Positions 6,381-14,761 are shown, counted from the stretch's first letter. The stretch is DNA of 15,064 nucleotides from Crocinitomicaceae bacterium (GCA_015662935.1 DQTF01000195.1:1-15064); one strand, 5' to 3'. Notes: generated by a model not told the origin, from the letters alone. Made by a program: numbers and translations.

Positions 6381-8444
6381 TTACCATATTCTCGCAATTT
6401 TTGAAGAATCATTTCTCATCTTATCATTTTCTAGAACTTGAAAAGCTTCAAAAAATTCTGGGCAGTTCATTAATGGTCCATTAACTCGATACATTCCTGG
6501 AGAATGAGGATCATTGGCGATTCTGTTTTTTAACTCTTCATCTGTATAATTGATTTTCCATAATTGTGCATAAGCAATAAAGAAACGCTGTGCAGGATCA
6601 AAGCCTTCTCTTTTAATTCCTTCTTTGTATTCCTTTGTTCTCTTGTAAGCATGAAACGCCAAGGTTAATCCACCGAGATCAGCAATGTTTTCCCCCATTG
6701 TCAAACTAGAATTAACACAATGACCGTCAATTGGACAGAATCCATCAAAAGTTGCTCCTAACTTCCCTGTTCTTTCTTCAAAAGCAGTTCTATCATCAGA
6801 AGTCCACCAATTTGTAAAAGAACCATCCGCTGCAAACTTAGATCCCATATCGTCAAATCCATGCGTAAACTCATGTCCGATAATCATTCCAATTCGTCCA
6901 TAATTTACTGCGTCTTCATAATTCTCACTAAAGAATGGAGCTTGCATAATTCCCGCTGGGAAAGCAATTTCATTGAGCAAAGGATGATAGTAAGCGTTCA
7001 CCATATGAGCTGGCATTCCCCATTCATCTTTATCTACTGGCTTGTTCAATTTTTTAATATTCTTTTGAAAAGAAAATAGTGCAGCTTCATTGATGTTATG
7101 AATGTAATCCTCATTTTTAAAGTCTAAAGAACTAAAATCAGTCCATACATGTGGGTAGCCAATTTTTCTACCGATTGCATTTAATTTAGTGAGAGCCTGT
7201 TTTTTTGTGTCTTTACTCATCCATTCAAGATTATTGATTCTCTCCTTAAAAACAACCAATAGATTATCAATTAGTTCATTTATTTTATGAGCAGCAACAT
7301 CAGAATAATACCTCCCAACAAATGCTTTACCTAGTAATTCTCCAAATTCTTGATGTGTAATCTCATCAATAGCTTGCTCATTTAATGGTTTCATTTCTGA
7401 CTTACCAGATAAAACTTCGCCATAGAAAGAAAAGTTTTTCTGAACAAACTCATTGTCCAAATGTCCTGCATAATGATTCAATAATGACCATTTTAAGTAG
7501 TTTTTCCATTCTTCAAGAGAAACTTTAGAAGTCATTCGCTCTATAAAAGCGAGAAATTTAGGTTGTGATACTACTAATGAATCAAAAGATTCAATACCTA
7601 ATTTTGACACATAGTTTTGCATGTCAAATCCACCTGTTGAATGATAAAAGTCATAACTTGAAAACTTGTTGTAGGTGTTCTCTGGAATTCTCAACTCAGC
7701 AGGTTCCATCATTTGACTTGCCAAGTTAGATTCAAATTCTACAACAGAACGAGCCATTTTCTTTGCTTTATCCATTGAGACCTCAGTCATTTGAAACATC
7801 TCTTGAATGTGGATTTGGTATTTTGCTTTGATTTCACTTTTATCTTTCGCAGAATAATAATTTTTATTTGGTAAGCCAATTCCTCCTTGTCCAAAATAAG
7901 CAATGTGATTTTCTACATCTTTTAAGTTTTGACCAACACCAAAATTAAATAAAGAACCAACTCCAAGCATGTGATGCTTTGCAATAATTGTGGGTAATTC
8001 TCTTTTAGAGGTCATTTCATCAATTTGCAACAATTGCATTTTAATAGGGGAGAAAGCAATTTCATTTCTTTTATTCATATTGATAAAAGACTGATAATAA
8101 TCCCCTAGAATTTGGTTCGTAGAGCCTTTTCCTGTATCTAACTTTGATGCTTCCTCTAGTAATGAGGTCAACTTCTTCTTATTTGCTTGATCTAACTCAT
8201 TAAAACTTCCCCATCTTGATTCTGATGCTGGGACAGGATTGTTTTTTATCCAAGTTCCGTTTGAGAACTCAAAAAAGTCATCTTGCGGACGAACACTGTT
8301 GTTTAGATAAGCAATATCAATTGTTTCTGATCGTCTTTGAGAAGTTGCAATTTCTTCTACGACTAATTCTTCTGTAATTTTCTTTGTAGAATCACAACTT
8401 AAAAAAGTTAAAACAGCAAGAAATGGGATAAATATTTTTTTCAT
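6381..8444 (-). CDS. M13 family zinc metallopeptidase (neprilysin/PepO-like) lipoprotein
   Basis: This 687-residue M13 endopeptidase cleaves short peptides and is predicted to be anchored outside the cytoplasm. Residues 1-16 form a lipoprotein signal with lipobox FLSC and acylated C17. The large N-terminal M13 domain starts near RPQDDFFEFSNGTW, and the M13 catalytic domain covers roughly residues 480-687. The zinc site is complete: H524-E-F-T-H528 (in GHEFTHGFDD) with the third ligand in E585-NIA-D589. NAYYHPLLNEIAFPAGI upstream of HExxH is the substrate-backbone motif of neprilysins, and RVNGPLMNCPEF near the C terminus carries the conserved arginine region. It is therefore expected to be active. 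It is the third gene of an operon, starting eight bases after the GNAT stop. No promoter is visible directly upstream. Confidence 0.95.
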   Translation of the reverse strand: MKKIFIPFLAVLTFLSCDSTKKITEELVVEEIATSQRRSETIDIAYLNNSVRPQDDFFEFSNGTWIKNNPVPASESRWGSFNELDQANKKKLTSLLEEASKLDTGKGSTNQILGDYYQSFINMNKRNEIAFSPIKMQLLQIDEMTSKRELPTIIAKHHMLGVGSLFNFGVGQNLKDVENHIAYFGQGGIGLPNKNYYSAKDKSEIKAKYQIHIQEMFQMTEVSMDKAKKMARSVVEFESNLASQMMEPAELRIPENTYNKFSSYDFYHSTGGFDMQNYVSKLGIESFDSLVVSQPKFLAFIERMTSKVSLEEWKNYLKWSLLNHYAGHLDNEFVQKNFSFYGEVLSGKSEMKPLNEQAIDEITHQEFGELLGKAFVGRYYSDVAAHKINELIDNLLVVFKERINNLEWMSKDTKKQALTKLNAIGRKIGYPHVWTDFSSLDFKNEDYIHNINEAALFSFQKNIKKLNKPVDKDEWGMPAHMVNAYYHPLLNEIAFPAGIMQAPFFSENYEDAVNYGRIGMIIGHEFTHGFDDMGSKFAADGSFTNWWTSDDRTAFEERTGKLGATFDGFCPIDGHCVNSSLTMGENIADLGGLTLAFHAYKRTKEYKEGIKREGFDPAQRFFIAYAQLWKINYTDEELKNRIANDPHSPGMYRVNGPLMNCPEFFEAFQVLENDKMRNDSSKIARIW

Positions 8445-8452
8445 AAGATTTT

Positions 8453-8911
8453 TTATTTAGTAGGAGAAAAGGTCATTTCAACATGAGGAATCCCATCTTC
8501 TAAGTATTCTTTTCCTGTTGAGATAAAATTATGCTCTCTATAGTATTTTTCTAAGTGCTTTTGAGCAGAAATAGTAATGACAGCATTGCCAAACTCAACG
8601 ACAGAATAATCAACGCATTTGTTCATTAATTCATGACCGATGCCTTCTCCTCGAATTTCATTTTCTATAACAACTCGACCTATAGACGGAGAATCATACG
8701 AGATGCCTGGAGGAAGAATTCTAGCAGTTGCAACAATATTTCCTTTACCATCTCTACAAATAACATGGTAGCATTTTTTATCTTTCCCGTCTAAGTCTTG
8801 GTAGGGGCAATCTTGCTCAACTACAAAAACTTTAATTCTCAATGCAATGATGTCATGAAACTCATTGATTGATAATTCATTAAAGTGTTTTATTTGCCAA
8901 TTTAGGTGCAT
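8453..8911 (-). CDS. GNAT family N-acetyltransferase, ElaA-like
   Basis: This 152-residue single-domain protein of the Gcn5-related acetyltransferase fold transfers acetyl from acetyl-CoA to an unknown amine. The opening WQIKHFNELSINEFHDII, the segment LRIKVFVVEQDCPYQDLDGKD and VATARILPPG are typical of the ElaA subgroup. Motif A with the CoA pyrophosphate loop is IGRVVIENEIRGEGIGHELM near 87-106. The closing EYLEDGIPHVEM is also ElaA-like. The length is normal and all parts are present. It lies 11 bases after the carboxyltransferase stop and 8 bases before the M13 peptidase gene, so it is the middle gene of one transcript. The three products have no known common pathway. Confidence 0.9.
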   Translation of the reverse strand: MHLNWQIKHFNELSINEFHDIIALRIKVFVVEQDCPYQDLDGKDKKCYHVICRDGKGNIVATARILPPGISYDSPSIGRVVIENEIRGEGIGHELMNKCVDYSVVEFGNAVITISAQKHLEKYYREHNFISTGKEYLEDGIPHVEMTFSPTK

Positions 8912-8922
8912 TGTTTTTAATT

Positions 8923-10566
8923 TTATGTTTGAATAACGCCAACATTATATGGCTTTTCTGATTTTTTATGACTCGCCATTTCAATTCCCATTGAAATAAT
9001 CTTTCTGGTGTCTACAGGGTCGATTATAGCATCTATCCACAATCTACTTGCTGCATAATAAGGAGAGGTTTGCTCATCGTAACGGTTTTTAATCTTATCA
9101 TACAACTCCTTTTCTCGTTCTGGAGTGATTTCTTCTCCTCTCTTTTTTAGAGATGCAACTTCAATTTGAACGAGTACTTTTGCTGCTGCTGAGCCACCCA
9201 TTACTGCGATTTGCGCAGTTGGCCAACCGACAATTAATCGTGGGTCATATGCCTTGCCACACATTGCGTAGTTTCCAGCTCCGTATGAATTTCCTGTAAC
9301 AATTGTGAATTTAGGAACAACTGAATTTGCCATTGCACTGACCAGTTTTGCTCCATCTTTGATAATTCCACCGTGTTCACTTTTTGAACCAACCATAAAC
9401 CCAGTAACATCTTGCAAGAATACAAGAGGTATGTTTTTTTGATTGCAATTCATGATAAAACGTGCTGCTTTATCCGCAGAATCGGAATAAATAACCCCAC
9501 CAAACTGCATTTCACCTTTAGCATTTTTTACAATTTCTCTTTGATTGGCAACAATTCCAACACTCCATCCATCTACACGTGCATAAGCACAAACGATTGA
9601 TTTACCGTAATTCTTCTTGTATTCTGTGATTTTAGAGTCATCGACTAAGCATTCCAGAATTTCTCTTACATCATAAGGTTTAGATCTGTCTTCAGGCATA
9701 ATGCCATATACATCTTTGACATTTCTATTGGGTGCTGTACTTTCTTTTCTGTCAAAACCAGCAGTTTCAGAATGCCCAATTTTGTCCATCAAATCTCGAA
9801 TGGTAGCCAAACACTCTTCATCATTCTCTGTATTGTAATCACAAACACCTGAAATTTCTGTATGAGTTGTTGCTCCGCCCAAGGTCTCGTTATCGATACT
9901 TTCACCAATTGCTGCTTTCACTAGATAAGAACCTGCCAAAAAGATAGTTCCTGTCTTATTAACTATCAAAGATTCATCCGACATAATAGGAAGGTATGCC
10001 CCTCCTGCAACGCAAGACCCCATCACTGCAGCAATTTGTACAATTCCTTGAGAACTCATCACTGCATTATTTCTGAAGATCCTACCAAAATGTTCTTTAT
10101 CCGGAAAAATTTCATCCTGCAATGGTAGATAAACACCTGCAGAATCAACCAAATAAATAATTGGCAATCGATTCTCCATTGCAATTTCTTGAGCTCTTAA
10201 GTTTTTCTTTCCTGTAATTGGAAACCAAGCACCTGCTTTTACGGTTGCATCATTGGCGACAACAATGCACTGTTTGCCAGATATATATCCAATAACAATC
10301 ACAACACCTGCAGCAGGGCATCCTCCATGTTCTTCATACATTTTGTATCCAGCCAACGCACCTATTTCAATCTGCTCACAACCTTTATCCAGTAGTAATT
10401 CGATTCTTTCACGAGCCGTTAACTTACCTTTAGCCTTGTGCTTTTCTATTCTTCTTTTTCCTCCACCTAAATAAATTGCGTCCAATTCTCTTTCTAATGC
10501 AGAGATTTTAAGACGCATTGCATCATCGTTTTTGTTGAAGGTTAATTCTTTCTTTGAAATTGCCAT
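8923..10566 (-). CDS. Acyl-CoA carboxylase carboxyltransferase (beta) subunit, methylcrotonyl-CoA carboxylase type
   Basis: This 547-residue carboxyltransferase moves CO2 from carboxybiotin to an acyl-CoA. Two crotonase-fold halves are present. The N half includes LRAQEIAMENRLPIIYLVDS, FPDKEHFGRIFRNNAVMSSQ and VMGSCVAGGAYLP. The C half includes IPLVFLQDVTGFMVG and GNSYGAGNYAMCGKAYDPR followed by GWPTAQIAVMGG. The GAGNYAMCGKAYDPR signature favours the 3-methylcrotonyl-CoA (leucine degradation) class over propionyl-CoA carboxylase PccB. The biotin carboxylase/BCCP alpha subunit and other leucine-degradation genes are not in this window, so the partner must be encoded elsewhere, and I leave the substrate open. 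It is the first gene of an operon with the GNAT and M13 peptidase genes. A TATATTTG promoter element lies 24 bases before the ATG. Confidence 0.93.
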   Translation of the reverse strand: MAISKKELTFNKNDDAMRLKISALERELDAIYLGGGKRRIEKHKAKGKLTARERIELLLDKGCEQIEIGALAGYKMYEEHGGCPAAGVVIVIGYISGKQCIVVANDATVKAGAWFPITGKKNLRAQEIAMENRLPIIYLVDSAGVYLPLQDEIFPDKEHFGRIFRNNAVMSSQGIVQIAAVMGSCVAGGAYLPIMSDESLIVNKTGTIFLAGSYLVKAAIGESIDNETLGGATTHTEISGVCDYNTENDEECLATIRDLMDKIGHSETAGFDRKESTAPNRNVKDVYGIMPEDRSKPYDVREILECLVDDSKITEYKKNYGKSIVCAYARVDGWSVGIVANQREIVKNAKGEMQFGGVIYSDSADKAARFIMNCNQKNIPLVFLQDVTGFMVGSKSEHGGIIKDGAKLVSAMANSVVPKFTIVTGNSYGAGNYAMCGKAYDPRLIVGWPTAQIAVMGGSAAAKVLVQIEVASLKKRGEEITPEREKELYDKIKNRYDEQTSPYYAASRLWIDAIIDPVDTRKIISMGIEMASHKKSEKPYNVGVIQT

Positions 10567-10590
10567 TTAATTCTCTTGAAATTTGATGCT

Positions 10591-10623
10591 CAAATATAAT
10601 CAATTCTTACTGTTTTTGACAAT
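10591..10623 (-). promoter_or_regulatory. Promoter of the carboxyltransferase operon
   Basis: On the minus strand ATTG (10623-10620), a 21-base spacer and TATATTTG (10598-10591) match the -33/-7 layout also seen before the MOSC gene, with the same box sequences and the same spacing. The -7 element ends 24 bases before the ATG at 10566, so this operon has a short leader. Confidence 0.6.
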
Positions 10624-10665
10624 TCGTTGTTAGTAGAATTATACAACAGGATTAGTGATAAAGTT

Positions 10666-10673
10666 TATCTTTG
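10666..10673 (+). promoter_or_regulatory. -7 promoter element of pcm
   Basis: TATCTTTG, four bases (TGTT), then ATG at 10678. It is identical to the radical SAM element in sequence and spacing. It lies downstream of a TTG at 10627 that opens the same frame, so it argues for the ATG as the true start. No TTG is seen at the usual -33 distance. Confidence 0.6.
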
Positions 10674-10677
10674 TGTT

Positions 10678-11322
10678 ATGCAAGATTCGTATAGGTATAA
10701 AGGTATGAGAAAGAGGTTAATAACAGAACTTCGAGAGAAAGGGATTCAGGATGAAAAAATTCTGAATGCTTTTGATGCAGTTCCTCGTCATTTTTTTTTG
10801 GACACTACATTTGCTGAGCAAGCTTATTCTAATATGCCGTTTCAAATTGGATCAGGCCAAACAATCAGTCATCCTTACACGGTTGCATTTCAGACACAAT
10901 TGTTAAATCTTAAAAGAGGGGATAAAGTGCTTGAAATCGGAACAGGATCTGGGTTTCAGACGTGTATTCTTGCAGAGTTAGGTGTTAAAGTATTCAGTAT
11001 TGAACGCCATAAGGAATTGTATCTAAAAGCAAAAGTTATTGTACAAAAACTTGGATACACTGCTAGATTGTCTTTTGGAGATGGCTATAAAGGATTGCCA
11101 ACTTATGCACCATTTGACAAAGTGATTATAACTTGTGGTGCACCTTTTATTCCTCAAGATTTGATTGACCAACTTAAAATAGGAGGCGTTATGATTATTC
11201 CTGTTGGAGAAGGGGCTGAGCAACAAATGAAAAAAGTAACAAAGCTTTCTGATACAGAAGTTAAGACAGAAGAATTTGGAGTATTTAGTTTTGTCCCGAT
11301 GCTGGAGAAAAAAGTAAAATAA
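10678..11322 (+). CDS. pcm: Protein-L-isoaspartate O-methyltransferase
   Basis: This 214-residue SAM-dependent enzyme methylates L-isoaspartyl residues that arise by deamidation or isomerisation of aged Asn/Asp, starting their repair in the cytoplasm. Family landmarks are AVPRHFFLD (34-42), IGSGQTISHPYTVAFQ (57-72), motif I LEIGTGSGFQT (85-95), SIERHKELY with the acidic ribose-binding residue, FGDGYKGLP, KVIITCGAP, and a C-terminal GGVMIIPVGEG and FVPMLE. The frame is also open from a TTG at 10627, but MQDSYRYKGMRKRL is the usual N terminus of Bacteroidota Pcm, and the TATCTTTG box four bases before this ATG places transcription initiation at or near it. It is divergent from the carboxyltransferase operon with 111 bp between, and converges on trxB. 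Confidence 0.95.
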   Translation: MQDSYRYKGMRKRLITELREKGIQDEKILNAFDAVPRHFFLDTTFAEQAYSNMPFQIGSGQTISHPYTVAFQTQLLNLKRGDKVLEIGTGSGFQTCILAELGVKVFSIERHKELYLKAKVIVQKLGYTARLSFGDGYKGLPTYAPFDKVIITCGAPFIPQDLIDQLKIGGVMIIPVGEGAEQQMKKVTKLSDTEVKTEEFGVFSFVPMLEKKVK

Positions 11323-11359
11323 AAAAAATAAAAAAAGAGGAACCTTTCGATTCCTCTTT
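11323..11359 (-). terminator. Intrinsic terminator of trxB
   Basis: AAAGAGGAA (11334-11342), an 8-base loop, and TTCCTCTTT (11351-11359) form a perfect 9-bp stem. On the minus strand it is followed by a long T-rich tract (complement of the A-rich 11323-11333), the standard shape for ending trxB. In the plus direction the stem lacks a following T run, so it would stop pcm transcripts less well. Confidence 0.85.
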
Positions 11360-11379
11360 GACCATGAGACTGTTTCTTA

Positions 11380-12330
11380 TTAATGACCTTTTGCAGCAAG
11401 ATATCTTTCTGCGTCTAAAGCTGCCATACATCCTGTGCCAGCAGCAGTAACCGCTTGCCTATATCTTTTATCAGCTGCATCTCCAGCAACAAAGACACCT
11501 TCAACGTTTGTTAATGATGTTCCCGGCTCTTCGTATTTAATATATCCTGTTTCATCAAGGTTGATGAAATCTTTAAAAATGTCTGTATTTGGTTTGTGTC
11601 CAATAGCAACGAAAAATCCAGTACAAGGAATTGTTGTTTCTTCGTCTGTTTTACTATTCTTTACTAAAGCCCCTGTTACACCTTGTCCATCTCCTAAGAC
11701 CTCAACAGTATTAACATTATACATTATTGTAATGTTCTCCGTGTTCTTGACACGTTCAGCCATAATCTTAGATGCTCTAAATTCATCACGTCTGACTATC
11801 ATAGTCACTTTAGTACATAATTTAGATAAATAATGCGCTTCTTCACAAGCAGAATCACCTGCTCCTACAATTACTGTTTCTTGTCCTCTGTAAAAGAATC
11901 CATCACAAACGGCACAAGCAGAAACACCTCCACCCATTTTTAAGTACTTCTGTTCAGACTCAAGTCCTAGGTACTTCGCAGTTGCACCTGTAGAAATAAT
12001 AACTGTGTCAGCATGGATTTCTTTACCATCGTCTGCCCAGCATTTATGTACATCTCCAGAAAAGTCAACTTTGGTAATGAACCCGAATCTTACATCTGTA
12101 TCAAATCTTTTTGCTTGTGCTTCTAATTGGACCATCATATCAGGACCTGTAATCCCTTCAGGGTATCCTGGAAAATTCTCAACCTCATTTGTAGTAGTCA
12201 GTTGACCTCCAGGTTGCATTCCTTGGTATAGCATTGGACTCATATCTGCTCTTGCAGCATAGATAGCAGCTGTATATCCAGCAGGGCCAGATCCAATAAT
12301 TAAGCATTTAGTTTTTTCTATATCACTCAT
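11380..12330 (-). CDS. trxB: Thioredoxin-disulfide reductase
   Basis: This 316-residue FAD/NADPH enzyme reduces thioredoxin in the cytoplasm. The FAD-binding GSGPAGYTAAIYAARA starts at 13. The redox-active disulfide is C139-A-V-C142 in the SACAVCDGFFYRG loop, inside the NADPH domain as expected for the low-molecular-weight bacterial type. The NADPH-binding GAGDSACEEA starts at 156, and the second FAD motif VFVAGDAADKRYRQAVTAAGTGC lies near the C terminus. The length is typical and all active residues are present. A TATTTTTG box 35 bases upstream of the ATG at 12330 is the likely -7 element, and the gene ends at a strong terminator. It is a single-gene unit; no thioredoxin gene is adjacent. 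Confidence 0.97.
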   Translation of the reverse strand: MSDIEKTKCLIIGSGPAGYTAAIYAARADMSPMLYQGMQPGGQLTTTNEVENFPGYPEGITGPDMMVQLEAQAKRFDTDVRFGFITKVDFSGDVHKCWADDGKEIHADTVIISTGATAKYLGLESEQKYLKMGGGVSACAVCDGFFYRGQETVIVGAGDSACEEAHYLSKLCTKVTMIVRRDEFRASKIMAERVKNTENITIMYNVNTVEVLGDGQGVTGALVKNSKTDEETTIPCTGFFVAIGHKPNTDIFKDFINLDETGYIKYEEPGTSLTNVEGVFVAGDAADKRYRQAVTAAGTGCMAALDAERYLAAKGH

Positions 12331-12365
12331 ATCTCTTTATTTACTTATTCTTATAAATTTTATGA

Positions 12366-12373
12366 CAAAAATA
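12366..12373 (-). promoter_or_regulatory. Probable -7 promoter element of trxB
   Basis: Minus-strand TATTTTTG matches TAnnTTTG and ends 35 bases before the trxB start. Only a weak -33 candidate, TGTG with 19-base spacing, is seen. The match is easy to obtain by chance in such AT-rich DNA. Confidence 0.4.
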
Positions 12374-12560
12374 ATTGTTTATTACTTTCTAGCACACATT
12401 AGCCAATAGAAAGATTTTATAAGTAGATAAATCCTTTTTATACTAGCAATAGTAGTCTGTTTACTAGTTGGTTACCAATGTAAAAGTTTCTAACTCGAAC
12501 TCATTGCCATCATGGAAATCGTGCAATTGTAAAATAAATAGAAAATACTCTAGTTACTTT

Positions 12561-12591
12561 TTTGATTTCCACTAAAAGAAGCGTAATTTTG
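12561..12591 (+). promoter_or_regulatory. Promoter of the RadD-like helicase gene
   Basis: TTTG (12561-12564), a 19-base spacer and TAATTTTG (12584-12591) form the best match in the window to the Bacteroidota -33/-7 consensus. It leaves a leader of about 20 bases before the ATG at 12617. The remainder of the 286-bp gap 12331-12560, apart from the trxB promoter, shows no gene or convincing hairpin. Confidence 0.7.
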
Positions 12592-12616
12592 TAGCTGCTT
12601 TTTTGAGCCCAACAAT

Positions 12617-14128
12617 ATGATAGATACAGAACTGTACGAAGCTAAAATTTTATATCCTTTTCAGGAGAAAACAATTAATCTTATACTTGAAGAGTTATCA
12701 TCTAATGATAAGGATTTCAATCTGTTATTCCAGTTGCCAACAGGTGGAGGAAAGACTGTTATTTTTTCTGAAATAGCGAAAAGATACATAGCAAAAACGG
12801 GTAAAAAGGTATTAATTCTTACGCATAGAATTGAACTATCTGTTCAAACATCGAAACAACTAACTGCAATTGCTGTCAATAATAAGGTTATCAACAGTGA
12901 AGTTAAGGATATTCCGAATCAAGATGAATACAATTGCTTCATTGCAATGGTAGAAACTTTGAATAATCGTTTGAACGATGATAAAAATTTTATACAAAAT
13001 GTTGGTCTCGTAATTGTCGATGAGGCCCATTACAACAGTTTTAGGAAGATTTTTCAATTTTACGACAATGCAAATATCCTTGGAGTAACCGCTACGCCTT
13101 TAAGTAGCAACAAGGCGTTACCATTGAATGATAACTATAACAAACTACTTGTTGGTGAAAGTATTTCTTCATTGATTGAAAGTGGATATTTAGCTGATGC
13201 AGAGTCTTATACGTATGATGTTAATTTGCATGGATTAAAAATTGGTTCGAATGGTGATTTCACAGTAAGTAGCTCTGACGTCGTTTATGGGAATTATTTT
13301 ATGCAAGAGAAGTTGTTATTTGCCTACGAAGAAGTTGCAATAGGGACTAAGACATTAATTTTTAATTCAGGAATTGAAACTTCGATTCGTGTTGAAGAGA
13401 CATTCAAAAAGAGAGGGTATAAAATTCGACATTTGGATTCGACATTTAGTGATAAAGACAGAAAAGACGTCTTGGCTTGGTTTAAAAAGACAGATGATGC
13501 CATATTGACTTCGGTAGGAATCTTAACAACTGGCTTTGATGAGCCAACTGTAATGGCCATCATTCTTAACAGAGCAACAAGATCATTAACTTTATACCAT
13601 CAAATGATTGGTCGTGGCTCAAGAAAACTGCCTAAGAAAGATCAATTTAAATTGATTGATTTAGGTAATAATGTCAGGAGATTTGGGGTTTGGCAAGATT
13701 ATATTAATTGGCAAGATGCATTTAAATTTCCTGATAGATTTTTGGAAGCTAGACTATCTGAGGTAGAAGACATTGAATTTGAAGCAAAATTTGAATTCCC
13801 TCGTGGCTCAGATGATGTTTTTGATCTAGAAAAATTAAATAGTTTCAATATTAAAGAAATTTATTACGACTGTATAGACAGTGGGAAGAAAGGGAAAGAT
13901 GCAGTAGAAATGTCTCTGAATAATCATTTTGAAGTGATAAAAGATGCTGCAGAAGATTTTTTCCATGGGCTGGAACTGATGGGAGTCTTAGGGCCTCATA
14001 TAGAACACAGGCTAAAACACTATACAAAGTGTATCACGAAAAGTACTCCTAATTATTATAAGTACTTAATTGAAACATATTTAAGACAATTAAGACAGAA
14101 GCTAAGAGCAAATCTTGATGATGAGTAA
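12617..14128 (+). CDS. SF2 DEAD/DEAH-type helicase, RadD-like
   Basis: This 503-residue superfamily 2 ATPase/helicase has, in order: FQEKTI near 15, Walker A LPTGGGKT (40-47), motif Ia LILTHRIELSVQ, Walker B DEAH (135-138), motif III TATP (158-161), a RecA2 domain with SVGILTTGFDEPTVMAIILNRAT, and motif VI Q329-MIGRGSR336. The sequence continues KLIDLGNNVRRFG, similar to the LDFGxNxxRHG stretch after motif VI in RadD/YejH, a DNA-repair helicase. The zinc-binding part of RadD is not seen; instead there is a helical C-terminal region of about 100 residues. A role in nucleic-acid repair or recombination is inferred from family resemblance only. The region has no restriction or defence partners. 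It has its own promoter and ends directly against the convergent lipoprotein gene. Confidence 0.88.
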   Translation: MIDTELYEAKILYPFQEKTINLILEELSSNDKDFNLLFQLPTGGGKTVIFSEIAKRYIAKTGKKVLILTHRIELSVQTSKQLTAIAVNNKVINSEVKDIPNQDEYNCFIAMVETLNNRLNDDKNFIQNVGLVIVDEAHYNSFRKIFQFYDNANILGVTATPLSSNKALPLNDNYNKLLVGESISSLIESGYLADAESYTYDVNLHGLKIGSNGDFTVSSSDVVYGNYFMQEKLLFAYEEVAIGTKTLIFNSGIETSIRVEETFKKRGYKIRHLDSTFSDKDRKDVLAWFKKTDDAILTSVGILTTGFDEPTVMAIILNRATRSLTLYHQMIGRGSRKLPKKDQFKLIDLGNNVRRFGVWQDYINWQDAFKFPDRFLEARLSEVEDIEFEAKFEFPRGSDDVFDLEKLNSFNIKEIYYDCIDSGKKGKDAVEMSLNNHFEVIKDAAEDFFHGLELMGVLGPHIEHRLKHYTKCITKSTPNYYKYLIETYLRQLRQKLRANLDDE

Positions 14129-14749
14129 TTAAAAAGTTAAAAGTATTTCTGTTGTGTCAAATGGAATAGTGACCCCAGTTTTTTCTCCAACGATAGTTGT
14201 CCCAGGAATAAAATAACTGTACGTAAAGACTGAATTTCCATCATTAATGCAGTAAACTGAAGTGTCAGAAATACTCGTAAGTACTTGTTGATTGGAGGAA
14301 CAGCATTCATCACAATTTTTCTTTCCAACGATAATCGTGTAATTTACTGAGCCGACACCGGATTGTTTAATGAAATGTAACTTTGCCCAAGCTTTTGCTG
14401 TTGTCGCAAAATCTCTAACATTATCATTCTCTATTGTCATATCAGAAAAATTGATGCTTGAATTGACAGAGAAATAGTTCTGTTTTTCTATAAGTAAACG
14501 ATAGGATAAGACGTTATCTCTGGGGAATACAAAAGAGTAAGTTCCATCCGAAGAAGTTGAAGTAGTTCCTATTAGTTGTTCTTGTGTGGTTCCAGCTTGT
14601 AAAGAATATAAACGAACGGTTGCGCCACTTAGTCCTATAGAAAAAGAAGTGTTAGTAACAGCTCCTCTTAATATGAAGTCAGCCTTTCCTTTTTTCTTAC
14701 AACTCGCAAAAACAAGTGAAAGACTTAAAATGATTAAAAGTATTCTCAT
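14129..14749 (-). CDS. Hypothetical lipoprotein with carboxypeptidase-regulatory-like domain
   Basis: This 206-residue predicted lipoprotein has residues 1-16 as a hydrophobic signal with lipobox FASC, leaving C17 as the lipid-modified residue followed by KKKGK. The stretch from about 27 to 95 (LRGAVTNTSFSIGLSGATVRLYSL, then SSDGTYSFVFPRDN and YRLLIEKQNYF) has the beta-sandwich pattern of carboxypeptidase-regulatory-like (transthyretin-like) domains common in Bacteroidota surface proteins. The C-terminal half is unrecognised, beta-rich, and holds a CDECC cluster. Function is unknown; a location in the cell envelope is inferred. The TAAATTTG box four bases before the ATG at 14749 supports the start. 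Its TAA stop touches the TAA of the convergent helicase gene with no base between. Confidence 0.75.
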   Translation of the reverse strand: MRILLIILSLSLVFASCKKKGKADFILRGAVTNTSFSIGLSGATVRLYSLQAGTTQEQLIGTTSTSSDGTYSFVFPRDNVLSYRLLIEKQNYFSVNSSINFSDMTIENDNVRDFATTAKAWAKLHFIKQSGVGSVNYTIIVGKKNCDECCSSNQQVLTSISDTSVYCINDGNSVFTYSYFIPGTTIVGEKTGVTIPFDTTEILLTF

Positions 14750-14753
14750 GAAT

Positions 14754-14761
14754 CAAATTTA
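14754..14761 (-). promoter_or_regulatory. -7 promoter element of the lipoprotein gene
   Basis: Minus-strand TAAATTTG, four bases (ATTC), then ATG at 14749; a further case of the TAnnTTTG-N4-ATG arrangement. No clear -33 TTTG is present. Confidence 0.55.

Noticed and set aside
10627..10677. Upstream TTG start for pcm
   Set aside because: The extension LVELYNRISDKVYLCV contains the -7 promoter element and does not resemble Pcm N termini, whereas MQDSYRYKG does.
12400..12480. Repeated ACTAG/CTAGT words in the trxB-helicase gap
   Set aside because: Arms are only five or six bases with irregular spacing; expected by chance in AT-rich DNA.
12617..14749. Helicase plus lipoprotein as a defence or mobile-element module
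   Set aside because: There is no nuclease, methylase, integrase, repeat or composition change nearby; neighbours are housekeeping genes.
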